From NCBI GenBank assembly GCA_031378805.1, contig JANNEO010000026.1, positions 1-61,250 on the forward strand: 61,250 bases of DNA, given 5' to 3'. Source of the DNA: JADCCX01 sp031378805 (lineage in GTDB: Bacteria > Pseudomonadota > Alphaproteobacteria > Rhizobiales > Beijerinckiaceae). Below the pieces are notes generated by a model. The model was not told the DNA's origin. It saw only the letters and a list, made by a program, of their open reading frames with translations, and made no database searches. The position numbers and the translations under genes are program-made. Below, one piece after another: positions 29,163 through 37,167 of this stretch; position 1 is the stretch's first letter, and each line of letters starts with the position of its first letter.

Positions 29163-29744
29163 ATGGTCAAGCTGAACAAGATTTACACCCGCACAGGCGA
29201 TGACGGCACGACCGGGCTTGGAAGCGGCAAGCGCGTCGCAAAATATGATCTCAGGGTCGAATCCTTCGGCACGGTGGACGAGGCCAATGCCTGCATCGGC
29301 ATGGCGCGGCTGCACACTGCCGCGTCCCATGCCGATCTCGACGCCATGCTTGCCCGGATCCAGAACGACCTGTTCGACCTGGGCGCGGACCTGTGTACGC
29401 CGGATGTTGGCGAACCGCTGCCCTATGAGCCGTTGCGCATCGTGCAGGAGCAGGTGGAGCGCCTTGAGCGGGAGATCGATCTCCTGAATGCCGATCTGGC
29501 TCCGCTCAGTTCCTTCGTGCTGCCTGGAGGTTCGCCCTCATCGGCCTATCTGCATCTCGCCCGCACGGTGACCCGCCGGGCGGAGCGCCTGATGGCGGAA
29601 CTGGTGGCGCAGCCGGGTGAACGTGTTGGGTCGGCGGCCATGAAATACGTCAATCGCCTGTCGGATTTCCTCTTCGTGGCCTCGCGCTGGGTCAACGACA
29701 AGAGTGCCAAGGACGTGCTGTGGGTGCCAGGCAAGAATCGTTAA
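29163..29744 (+). CDS. pduO: PduO-type ATP:cob(I)alamin adenosyltransferase
   Basis: A 193-residue adenosyltransferase that makes adenosylcobalamin, the cofactor of methylmalonyl-CoA mutase. The N-terminal ATP-binding loop YTRTGDDGTTGLGSGKR is diagnostic. The later elements are VESFGTVDEANACIG, FDLGADLCTP, FVLPGGSPSSAYLHLARTVTRRAER and the conserved VNRLSDFLFVASRW. The length and motifs match PduO-type enzymes rather than CobA or EutT. ATG 29163 lies right after the HIG1-like gene. No cobalamin riboswitch was recognised upstream. The adjacent acyl-CoA dehydrogenase gene is convergent. Confidence 0.93.
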   Translation: MVKLNKIYTRTGDDGTTGLGSGKRVAKYDLRVESFGTVDEANACIGMARLHTAASHADLDAMLARIQNDLFDLGADLCTPDVGEPLPYEPLRIVQEQVERLEREIDLLNADLAPLSSFVLPGGSPSSAYLHLARTVTRRAERLMAELVAQPGERVGSAAMKYVNRLSDFLFVASRWVNDKSAKDVLWVPGKNR

Positions 29745-29767
29745 GGGAAGGGTGCTGCTGACAAGGT

Positions 29768-30925
29768 TCAGCGACCGACTCCATTGGCACCGATGATCTG
29801 GCGGCTGACGATCATCTTCATGATCTCGGTCGTGCCCTCCAGAATCTCGTGGACGCGCAGGTCACGCACGATCTTTTCAATGCCATAATCCTGGAGATAG
29901 CCGTAACCGCCATGAATCTGCAGGGCCGCATTGGCGACTGCGGAGCCTGTTTCGGTGGCGATGCGTTTCGCCATGGCGCAACGCATGGTGGTTTCGGGAT
30001 CCTGGCGATCATAGGCCGAGGCGGCGGAATAGAGAAAAATACGGGCCGCCTCCAGATCCGTCGCCATGTCGGCGAGCTTGAATTGCAATGCCTGCATTTC
30101 GTTCAGCTTCTTGCCGAACGCCTTGCGTTCTCCGGCATAGGACAGCGCCTTCATCAACGCGGACTGCGCACCACCGAGCGAGCACGCCCCGATGTTAAGC
30201 CGCCCGCCATCCAGGCCGGACATGGCGATCTTGAAGCCCGTGCCTTCCTCTCCCAGCCGGTTGGCAACAGGGATGCGCGCGTTGTCGAAGATCACGGCAC
30301 GGGTCGGCTGGGCATTCCAGCCCATCTTCTTCTCGTTTGCCCCGAAGGAAAGGCCCGGCGTGTCTTTCGGCACCAGCACGGTGGAGACGCCCTTGGGACC
30401 ATCCTCGCCGGTGCGCACCATGACAAGATAGAGATCGGCAGCCCCTGCGGCGGAAATGAACTGCTTCTGACCGTTCAACACATAATGTTCACCGTCGCGC
30501 ACGGCCCGTGTCTTCAGGGCAGCCGCATCGGAGCCGGAACCAGGTTCGGTCAGGCAATAGGCGCCAAGATGATCCATCGTAAGCAGCGCTGGCAGGAACG
30601 CCGCCTTCTGGTCCGGCGAACCGTAGCGGTCGATCATCCAGGCGACCATGTTGTGGATCGACAGATAGGCCGAAACCGCCGGGCATCCCTCCGCCAGCGC
30701 TTCGAAGATCAGCGCCGCGTCAAGACGGCTGAGGCCCGTGCCGCCCGAGGCTTCGTCGACATAGATGCCCGCCATGCCCAGCGCTGCGGTTTCCCGGATC
30801 ACATCGACGGGGAAATGGCGCTTCTCGTCCCATTCCAGCGCGTGCGGCGCAAGCTTTTCAGCTGCAAACTCCCGTGCCATGTCACGAATGGTGATCTGGT
30901 CCTGTGTCAGGGCAAACTGGCTCAT
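29768..30925 (-). CDS. Acyl-CoA dehydrogenase (isobutyryl-CoA dehydrogenase-like)
   Basis: A 385-residue FAD-dependent acyl-CoA dehydrogenase. AYCLTEPGSGSDAAALKT is the FAD/substrate signature, ISAAGAADLYLVMVRT follows it, and LQIHGGYGYLQDYGIEKIVRDLR is the C-terminal ACAD signature. The catalytic base is E363 in EILEGTTEI. The sequence resembles isobutyryl-CoA dehydrogenases of valine catabolism (SIHNMVAWMIDRYG). The methylmalonate-semialdehyde dehydrogenase about 6 kb away acts later in the same pathway. ATG 30925 is used. The substrate call is by family resemblance only. Confidence 0.9.
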   Translation of the reverse strand: MSQFALTQDQITIRDMAREFAAEKLAPHALEWDEKRHFPVDVIRETAALGMAGIYVDEASGGTGLSRLDAALIFEALAEGCPAVSAYLSIHNMVAWMIDRYGSPDQKAAFLPALLTMDHLGAYCLTEPGSGSDAAALKTRAVRDGEHYVLNGQKQFISAAGAADLYLVMVRTGEDGPKGVSTVLVPKDTPGLSFGANEKKMGWNAQPTRAVIFDNARIPVANRLGEEGTGFKIAMSGLDGGRLNIGACSLGGAQSALMKALSYAGERKAFGKKLNEMQALQFKLADMATDLEAARIFLYSAASAYDRQDPETTMRCAMAKRIATETGSAVANAALQIHGGYGYLQDYGIEKIVRDLRVHEILEGTTEIMKMIVSRQIIGANGVGR

Positions 30926-31016
30926 GCCGGGCGAACTCCTTGAAGCTTCCGGTATATCGCAACACCCGATGGCAACAAGACCCTTGGTTCATGGTTCGGC
31001 AGTCGGGATCAGCCCA

Positions 31017-31056
31017 GGGCAACTCTTGATCACTTCGGGCAACTCTTGATCAGCCT
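31017..31056. repeat. Tandem direct repeat, 20-bp unit
   Basis: GGGCAACTCTTGATCA occurs at 31017-31032 and exactly again at 31037-31052, a 20-bp period, followed by CGGGCAAG, which restarts the unit. The second copy supplies the stop codon (TGA, read on the minus strand at 31050-31052) of the small gene ending here. TGATCA is itself palindromic. Confidence 0.9.
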
Positions 31057-31388
31057 CGGGCAAGACGCCTGGCATTGGCGCTTACGCGGCGTGCCATCGG
31101 GGCAAGACCCGCCTTGACCATGGCTTCCGCCGTGTCGTGCGGTGTGGATTTCGGGATGCGACCGAAAATCATCGCGGCTGCGTTTTCGGCCATCGCCGTG
31201 CCCAGCGCAACCTGTGCCGCCAGCAGACCCTCCTGCGCAGCTGCAACCTTTTCTGCCACCATGCGGTTGGTCTCGTTGCGACGACTCGGATCGGGGTTCA
31301 GCGATTCATACAGCAGGATCGGCAGGCGAGCCGCCACCACCATTGGCGAAAGCCAGAGGCCGCTCAGATCGGATTTCTTCGTCGCCAT
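31050..31388 (-). CDS. Small conserved-looking protein of unknown function
   Basis: A 112-residue protein starting MATKKSDLSGLWLSP. I chose ATG 31388 because GAGGAT lies about 6 nt upstream; an in-frame ATG at 31466 would add 26 residues of less convincing sequence. It is almost all helical: one moderately hydrophobic stretch (MVVAARLPILLYES), then a long amphipathic alanine-rich segment (MVAEKVAAAQEGLLAAQVAL), then a basic end (ARRVSANARRLARG). This resembles phasin-like or granule-associated small proteins in style, but I cannot name a family. Its stop codon lies in a 20-bp tandem repeat. Confidence 0.6.
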   Translation of the reverse strand: MATKKSDLSGLWLSPMVVAARLPILLYESLNPDPSRRNETNRMVAEKVAAAQEGLLAAQVALGTAMAENAAAMIFGRIPKSTPHDTAEAMVKAGLAPMARRVSANARRLARG

Positions 31389-31484
31389 CGCGATATCCTC
31401 GTGTTTGGCCAAGACCATGAATGGTTTCATGTTGCATTGCAACATATGAAGCGGGGTGGCAGCCATGTGCGTGGCTCTGGTGCT

Positions 31485-32657
31485 TCAGTCTAGGCCACCA
31501 ATCCAGGTGCGGTGAACCGCGAGATCGGCATCGAAAGCGACGAGATCGGCCCGGTACCCCGGCGCGATGTGGCCCAGCTCGCGCTCCAGGCCGAGGCACC
31601 GCGCGGGTGTGCGCGTCGCCATGATCAACGCGTCCTCGAGGCTCGCGCCCATCATGGCGATGGCGTTGCGGATGCAGGCATCCATGGTGATGTGGGCGCC
31701 CGCCAATGTTCCCGCTGCATCGGTGAGGCGGTTATCGTCGAGCGTGATCTTGCGTCCCTGAAGATGGAAAAAGGGAATGTGTCCTGCCGCTGTCGGCATG
31801 GCATCCGTGACCAGGATCAACCGGTCACGGCCCATCGCGCGATAAGCTGTCTTGAGATTGAGGGGTGACACGCAGATGCCGTCGGGAATGATGCCCGCGA
31901 ACAGCCGGTCATCCGCCAGCGCTGACCCCACGATGCCAGGCTCTCGCGCGGTCATCTGCGACATGGCGTTAAACAGATGGGTCACGCAGGACAGACCGTG
32001 GTCCATCGCTGCCGCCATCTGGGCGGCGGTCGCCTCGCTGTGTCCCGCCGACACCCGCAAACCGGCCTCGACGAAGCTTGCGATGGCGTCCGCAGGGCAA
32101 GTCTCGGGAGCCAGGGTCACGATTGATTTTCCGTGATGCGCAAACCGGAGCAGCAAGGCACGATCATCCCCGGTCATGGGCCGCACGAACTGCGGCGGGT
32201 GGATGCCCTTGCGTCGAAGGTTGAGATGCGGCCCTTCGAGATGGAACCCGAGCACGCCAGGAACCGCCAGTGCCTGAGAGGCGATGGCCTCCAGTGTGCG
32301 TAGCTTGTCGGGATGGTCCGTGATGAGGGTGGGAAGCAGGCCCGTGGTGCCAAAGCGCCGATGCGCTTCCGCGATGCGCCTGATGCCCTCCAGCGTTGGC
32401 ATGTCATTGAGCAATGCGTCGCCCCCACCATTGACCTGAAGATCGATGAAGCCGGGGGAAAGGATGATCTCGGGAGGCAGCCGGATCGTGGTGATCGCAT
32501 CCATCGCCTGTGAAGCTGTGTGGACAGCGGTGATCAGGCCATCCCGGATTTCGATGCGCCGCGGCCCGATCACCCTTTCGCCATCGAAGACGCGCAGCGC
32601 CTCGATGGCGAGGCTTGAATGGGCTGGCACTGGTGCGGAAGCGTTGCGTGGTTGCAT
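31485..32657 (-). CDS. nagA: N-acetylglucosamine-6-phosphate deacetylase
   Basis: A 390-residue amidohydrolase that converts GlcNAc-6-P to GlcN-6-P and acetate. PGFIDLQVNGGGDALLND is the family's opening motif. Metal and substrate residues are seen in GFHLEGPHL (Glu), SAGHSEAT (His) and VTHLFNAMS (His), with the catalytic Asp in LVTDAMPTAAG. ATG 32657 gives the usual family length; the frame is open further to 32846 but that stretch looks non-coding. It diverges from murQ with 102 bp between, so the two halves of the recycling route can share a regulatory region. Confidence 0.94.
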   Translation of the reverse strand: MQPRNASAPVPAHSSLAIEALRVFDGERVIGPRRIEIRDGLITAVHTASQAMDAITTIRLPPEIILSPGFIDLQVNGGGDALLNDMPTLEGIRRIAEAHRRFGTTGLLPTLITDHPDKLRTLEAIASQALAVPGVLGFHLEGPHLNLRRKGIHPPQFVRPMTGDDRALLLRFAHHGKSIVTLAPETCPADAIASFVEAGLRVSAGHSEATAAQMAAAMDHGLSCVTHLFNAMSQMTAREPGIVGSALADDRLFAGIIPDGICVSPLNLKTAYRAMGRDRLILVTDAMPTAAGHIPFFHLQGRKITLDDNRLTDAAGTLAGAHITMDACIRNAIAMMGASLEDALIMATRTPARCLGLERELGHIAPGYRADLVAFDADLAVHRTWIGGLD

Positions 32658-32759
32658 CCAGTCACCGGTAGCGCTGCGCATTGCCCTTCGCAAGGTTTGA
32701 CGCGGCCGAGCGATTGCGTCACCACCTATGGCAGGGATAGCCGAAGGATTCGTGCCACG

Positions 32760-33656
32760 ATGTCGACGGAAGATGTCGATCCACGTTTTGCCGATCTCGA
32801 TGCCTGGCCCTTTGCTCAGGCCATCGAGGCGATGTGGGATGGTCAATTGTCGGCTGTCGCTGCCGTGCGTCCGGCGCTTCCCGCGATCACGATGGCGGCC
32901 GAAGCGGCAGCGCTGGCGCTCGGTGAAAGCGGACGCCTGATCTATGTGGGGGCGGGAACCTCGGGGCGCGTGGCGGTCCAGGATGGTGCGGAACTGACGC
33001 CGACCTTCAACTGGCCGCTCACCCGCAGCGTCTTCCTGATGGCGGGCGGTGATCAGGCTTTCATCGCCAGCATCGAAGGGGCCGAGGATGATGCGGCCCG
33101 CGCGGTCCGCCAGATCAACGCGCTTGCCGTCACGGCGGCGGATGTCGTCATCGGCGTCGCGGCAAGCGGTACCACGCCCTTCACAGTGGCTGCCGTGTCA
33201 CGGGCGCGAGAACTGGGGGCCGTGACGATCGGCATCGCCAACAATGTCGCCACGCCCTTGCTGGCATCTGCCGCCTTCCCGGTGCTGATTGAGACGGGCA
33301 GCGAATTGATCGCGGGATCGACGCGCATGAAGGCAGGCACCGCGCAGAAAGTGGTGTTGAACCTGATCTCGACAGGCATCATGTTGAAGTTTGGCAAGGT
33401 CTATCGCGGCATGATGGTCAACATGCGGGCGGCCAACGTGAAGCTTCAAAGCCGGGCCGAGCGGATGGTGGCACGCCTTGCGGAGTGTGATCTCCAGAGG
33501 GCGGCGGACGCACTGGCCAAGGCCAAGGGCGACATCCGGCTGGCTGCGCTGCTGGCGCTCGGACACGACAAGTCTAAGGCCGTGACACTGCTAGGCCAGG
33601 CCAAAGGCAACCTGCGCACGGCTTTCGCCATGGCCGGCAAGCAGGACATTCCATGA
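32760..33656 (+). CDS. murQ: N-acetylmuramic acid 6-phosphate etherase
   Basis: A 298-residue lyase, the same length as E. coli MurQ. It cleaves the lactyl ether of MurNAc-6-P to give GlcNAc-6-P and D-lactate. The SIS domain has YVGAGTSGRVAVQDGAELTPTF, with the first catalytic Glu in AELTPTF and the second in SIEGAEDDAARAV. GVAASGTTPFTVAA and GSELIAGSTRMKAGTAQK complete the sugar-phosphate site. ATG 32760 is the natural start. Its stop overlaps the anmK start in ATGA, so the two are translationally coupled. Confidence 0.95.
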   Translation: MSTEDVDPRFADLDAWPFAQAIEAMWDGQLSAVAAVRPALPAITMAAEAAALALGESGRLIYVGAGTSGRVAVQDGAELTPTFNWPLTRSVFLMAGGDQAFIASIEGAEDDAARAVRQINALAVTAADVVIGVAASGTTPFTVAAVSRARELGAVTIGIANNVATPLLASAAFPVLIETGSELIAGSTRMKAGTAQKVVLNLISTGIMLKFGKVYRGMMVNMRAANVKLQSRAERMVARLAECDLQRAADALAKAKGDIRLAALLALGHDKSKAVTLLGQAKGNLRTAFAMAGKQDIP

Positions 33657-34756
33657 ATGCGCTGGCGACGCCTCCGCTGAAGACCGTGATTGGCGTGATC
33701 AGCGGTACGTCTATGGACGGTATCGACGTGGCCGTGATCAAGACGGATGGACATGAAACCGTCGTGGCTGGTCCGGGCACCATGGCACCTTATCCGGTCA
33801 AGTTGCGCAAGGAACTGCTGGCCTTTCTCGCCAATCCTGCGCAGGCGCTGACTGACAACCTGACGGCGCTGGAAGAGGCGGTCACGGATGCCTTTGCCGC
33901 CGCGATTGCCAGCTTCATGAAAGAGCAGGGGCTGGATCGCAGCCGCATCGAACTGATCGGCAACCATGGCCAGACGGTCTATCACAACCCGGCGAAGCGC
34001 TTTACCCGCCAACTCAGCCTGGGACAACGCATGGCGACGGCGCTCGGCATTCCCGTTGTGGATGATTTCCGTTCAGCCGATGTCCGCGCCGGAGGCCAGG
34101 GTGCGCCCCTGGTGCCGCTCTATCACGCCGCCCTTGCCAGCAACATGCCGCGGCCGTTGATGGTGCTGAACCTCGGCGGCGTCGCCAATGTCACCTATCT
34201 CGATGGCGACAGCGTGATGGCCTTCGATACAGGGCCGGCGTCAGCTTTGATCGACGATTTCATGCTGCGGCGTTTCGGCCTTCCCTATGATGCGGGTGGG
34301 CGCATCGCGTCGGAGGGCAAGATCGATGCCGGGGTGCTGGCCGATCTCATGGGCAATCCATTCTTTCAGGTCAAGCCGCCCAAATCTCTGGATCGCAACG
34401 CATTTCATCGACATGCCAAGACGGTGGAAGCGCTTGACGATCACGATGCTGCCGCCACGCTGACCGCTTTCACCGTGGCGGCGACGGTGGATGCCCTGCG
34501 CCATGTGCCGCACCCGCCGTTGCGATGGCTCGTGGCAGGTGGTGGCAGGCACAACAGCGGCATCATGCAGGGCCTTGCCAAGGCGCTGTGCGTACCGGTG
34601 GAGCCGGTGGAGGCTGTGGGCTGGAACGGTGATCTGCTGGAGGCCCAGTGCTTCGGCTATCTTGCGGTGCGCTCGACGCTTGGCTTGCCGCTCAGCCTGC
34701 CCACGACAACGGGCGTGCCGCAGCCCATGACCGGCGGAAGGCTGTGGATGCCATGA
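33653..34756 (+). CDS. anmK: Anhydro-N-acetylmuramic acid kinase
   Basis: A 367-residue sugar kinase that hydrolyses the 1,6-anhydro ring of anhMurNAc and phosphorylates it to MurNAc-6-P, the substrate of MurQ. The N-terminal ATP loop GVISGTSMDGIDVA is diagnostic. GNHGQTVYHNP and VDDFRSADVRAGGQGAPLVP carry the active-site Asp, and LNLGGVANVTYL and FDTGPASALIDDF complete the actin-like fold. The start overlaps murQ by 4 nt and the end overlaps ggt by 4 nt, both as ATGA. In this operon the kinase and etherase are ordered opposite to pathway order. Confidence 0.95.
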   Translation: MNALATPPLKTVIGVISGTSMDGIDVAVIKTDGHETVVAGPGTMAPYPVKLRKELLAFLANPAQALTDNLTALEEAVTDAFAAAIASFMKEQGLDRSRIELIGNHGQTVYHNPAKRFTRQLSLGQRMATALGIPVVDDFRSADVRAGGQGAPLVPLYHAALASNMPRPLMVLNLGGVANVTYLDGDSVMAFDTGPASALIDDFMLRRFGLPYDAGGRIASEGKIDAGVLADLMGNPFFQVKPPKSLDRNAFHRHAKTVEALDDHDAAATLTAFTVAATVDALRHVPHPPLRWLVAGGGRHNSGIMQGLAKALCVPVEPVEAVGWNGDLLEAQCFGYLAVRSTLGLPLSLPTTTGVPQPMTGGRLWMP

Positions 34757-36417
34757 ACCGTGACGCGCCCTTCGCTTGCGAAAAACGTCCGGCCACGGGC
34801 TCACGCGGCATGGTCGTCACCAACCATCCGCTGGCGTCTGCGGCGGGTGTGGAAATCCTGCTTTCTGGTGGCAACGCGGTCGATGCAGCGGTGGCTGCCT
34901 TGTTCGCGCTCACCGTGGTCGAGCCGATGATGGTGAGTGTGCTGGGTGGCGGTGTCATGCATCTGCGGCTGGCGGATGGTGAGCATACCATCATCGACTG
35001 CCTGAGCACCGCGCCTGGGGCCGCGCGGCCCGATATGTTCAAGCCAATGTCCAACAGCAAACTGCCGAATGCGCGGGCTGTGGAAGGGCGAAAGAACGAG
35101 ATTGGCGCGTTTGCCGTGGCCGTACCCGGTGCGCTGGCGGGCTGGTGCCTGGCCATCGTCAAGCACGGCAGGCTTCCGCTGGCGCAGGTCATGGCTCCTG
35201 CGATCCGACTGGCGAAGGGCGGTTTCATCGTGACGCCCTATCTCTCGGATTGCATCAAGGATTGTGTGGTTGATCTCGGGCATGATCCAACGCTGGCCGC
35301 ACTGTTCTTGCCTGGCGGCAGGCCGCTTGCGGCGGGTGCGCGGCTGGTGCAGGCGGACAGCGCGCGGACATTGCGCCGTATCGCCCAGAGCGGTCCCGGC
35401 CTGCTCCACGGCGGACCGTTGGGTGAAATCCTCTGCGACCATCTGCGGGCGCAAGGCGGCATTCTCTCATCCTCCGATCTTGCGACCTACACGCCTGTCG
35501 AGCGCGAGCCGATCCGCGCGACCTATCGCGGCCATGACATCCTTGGTCCGCCTCCGCCTGCCTCCAGTGGCGTGCATATCGCCCAGATGCTCAATATCCT
35601 GGAAGGCTTCGACATCCGTGCCATGGGCTTCGGTTCAGCAGATACCTGCCATGTGCTGGCGGAAGTCCTGAAGATCGCTTTTGCGGACCGCGCCATCGCC
35701 ACGGCCGATCCGGCTTTTGTCGATGTGCCGGTGGAGCGATTGATTTCGAAGGCCTATGCCGATGAGCGTCGGGCTGTGATCCGTATGGATCGGACGCAGG
35801 TCTGGGGGGCTGGACTCAGCGCACTTGAAACCGCCGACACCACCCATGTCACGGTGGCGGATTCCGAGGGCACCGTGGTGAGCGCGACACAGACACTGAA
35901 CGGTCTGTTCGGGGCCTGCGTCCAGATTCCCGGGACAGGGCTGCTCGTCAACAACTACATGTATAATTTCGATCCGCATCCGGGGCGTGCGCTGTCCATT
36001 GCACCTGGCAAACGCTGCTTCACCTCGATGGCACCCATGATGGTGGTGAAGGATGGCCGCGTGCTGCACGCCTTGGGGTTGCCTGGTGGACTGCGGATAT
36101 TCCCATCGGCGCTGCAGGCCATCGTGAACCTGATCGACCATCGGATGCTGCCGCAAGAGGCGGTGGAAGCGCCGCGCCTGTGGACCGAGGGCGGTGTGCT
36201 GGAGCTGGAGCCAGGATTCGGAGACGCCATCGCCATGGCATTGGAGCAGCGCGGCCATAGCATACAGCGCGTCAACCGTGTGGCGGGCGGGATGAACGCG
36301 GTGTCCTTTGCGCAGGACGGCATGATGACGGGCTCGGCCTGTTGGCGTGCCGATGGTACGCCGGTTGGTGTTGCGGGCGGTCTGGCGCGGGCGGGTGTGC
36401 GGTTCACGCTGGCGTGA
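34753..36417 (+). CDS. ggt: Gamma-glutamyltransferase family Ntn hydrolase
   Basis: A 554-residue GGT-family protein. GGNAVDAAVAALFALTVVEP and GVMHLRLADG are typical of the N-terminal (large) subunit. The autoprocessing site and nucleophile Thr lie in ADTTHVTVADSEG, where cleavage before the second Thr gives the two subunits. Glycine/serine motifs follow (TSMAPMMVVKDG, LGLPGG). Unlike secreted GGT it has no signal peptide: the N-terminus is MNRDAPFACEKRPATGSRG. It would therefore be cytoplasmic unless the start is wrong. It is coupled to anmK by an ATGA overlap. This suggests action on gamma-glutamyl bonds from recycled muropeptides or glutathione; that link is inference. Confidence 0.9.
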   Translation: MNRDAPFACEKRPATGSRGMVVTNHPLASAAGVEILLSGGNAVDAAVAALFALTVVEPMMVSVLGGGVMHLRLADGEHTIIDCLSTAPGAARPDMFKPMSNSKLPNARAVEGRKNEIGAFAVAVPGALAGWCLAIVKHGRLPLAQVMAPAIRLAKGGFIVTPYLSDCIKDCVVDLGHDPTLAALFLPGGRPLAAGARLVQADSARTLRRIAQSGPGLLHGGPLGEILCDHLRAQGGILSSSDLATYTPVEREPIRATYRGHDILGPPPPASSGVHIAQMLNILEGFDIRAMGFGSADTCHVLAEVLKIAFADRAIATADPAFVDVPVERLISKAYADERRAVIRMDRTQVWGAGLSALETADTTHVTVADSEGTVVSATQTLNGLFGACVQIPGTGLLVNNYMYNFDPHPGRALSIAPGKRCFTSMAPMMVVKDGRVLHALGLPGGLRIFPSALQAIVNLIDHRMLPQEAVEAPRLWTEGGVLELEPGFGDAIAMALEQRGHSIQRVNRVAGGMNAVSFAQDGMMTGSACWRADGTPVGVAGGLARAGVRFTLA

Positions 36418-36482
36418 TCAGGCGCGGCATGTAATTTTTAATCTCATTGCTCCCAAAGCGGGAACATGATAAGCGTAACTTC

Positions 36483-36785
36483 GTGAGAATTATTGCGCGC
36501 AAAACCCTTGAAGATTTTGCGCGCAGAAACCCCGACGCAGCCATTGCCCTGACAGTCTGGCGAAGACGAGTGGCAGGTGCCGTGTGGCGATCCATGGCGG
36601 ATATCGTGTCGGCGTATCCAAAGGCAAAGGTGTTGAATGGCGACCGTGCGCGTTTTGAAATTCAGGGTGGTCATTTCAGGCTCGTTGTCGCTTTCGACTT
36701 TCACCACCAGATTGCCTTCATCAAGTTTGTCGGCACACACGCGGAATACGACAAGATCGATGCGCTGAAAGTTGCGAGGTTCTGA
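36483..36785 (+). CDS. higB: HigB-type mRNA interferase toxin
   Basis: A 100-residue protein of the HigB (RelE-superfamily, ribosome-dependent mRNA interferase) family. It begins VRIIARKTLEDFARRNPDA, which resembles HigB N-termini, and ends with FEIQGGHFRLVVAFDFHHQIAFIKFVGTHAEYDKID, the conserved core strand. GTG 36483 is chosen over an upstream TTG at 36447 because family members start with MRIIA. The stop is followed 1 nt later by higA. Toxin-first order is the usual order for higBA. Confidence 0.9.
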   Translation: MRIIARKTLEDFARRNPDAAIALTVWRRRVAGAVWRSMADIVSAYPKAKVLNGDRARFEIQGGHFRLVVAFDFHHQIAFIKFVGTHAEYDKIDALKVARF

Positions 36786-36786
36786 G

Positions 36787-37164
36787 ATGATGATGATAAA
36801 ACCCGTTCGCAACGATGCAGACAATGCCGAGGCCGTCGCACGCATTGAAATGCTTTGGGGGGCGTCTCCAGGCACACCAGAGGGAGATGAGCTTGATGTG
36901 CTTGCGACCCTCGTGGATCAATACGAGAGTATTCGTTGGCCTGACCGCGAGGTTGATCCCGTTGATTGTCTCCGGATCATCATGGACGATACGGAAAGAT
37001 CGCAGGCCGATTTGGCCCGGCTGCTGGGATCGCGCTCCCGTGCCTCGGAAATCCTTAACCGCAGGCGTGCGCTGACTGTGGAGATGATCTGGTTGATCAG
37101 CCGGGAGTGGAATATCCCGGCTGATCTGCTGGTCAAGCCTTATGCGCTGTCGACAGCGGCGTGA
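36787..37164 (+). CDS. higA: HigA-type antitoxin (XRE-family)
   Basis: A 125-residue protein with a C-terminal HTH_XRE domain: RSQADLARLLGSRSRASEIL (about residues 77-96), then NRRRALTVEMIWLISREWNIPADLL. The N-terminal acidic region, ending about DEYDVL..LVDQYESIRWP-like, is the toxin-binding part (ELDVLATLVDQYE). ATG 36787 follows the higB stop by 1 nt. HigA proteins repress their own operon. Its stop is only 3 bp from the stop of the convergent methylmalonate-semialdehyde dehydrogenase gene, leaving no room for a terminator. Confidence 0.9.
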   Translation: MMMIKPVRNDADNAEAVARIEMLWGASPGTPEGDELDVLATLVDQYESIRWPDREVDPVDCLRIIMDDTERSQADLARLLGSRSRASEILNRRRALTVEMIWLISREWNIPADLLVKPYALSTAA

Positions 37165-37167
37165 TAA

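Noticed and set aside
28035..29330. Long open frame on the minus strand across the phosphatase-like and HIG1-like genes
   Set aside because: It is antisense to genes with clear motifs and ribosome binding sites, and its amino acid pattern (His/Arg/Gln-rich, no domain) is that of a high-GC antisense frame.
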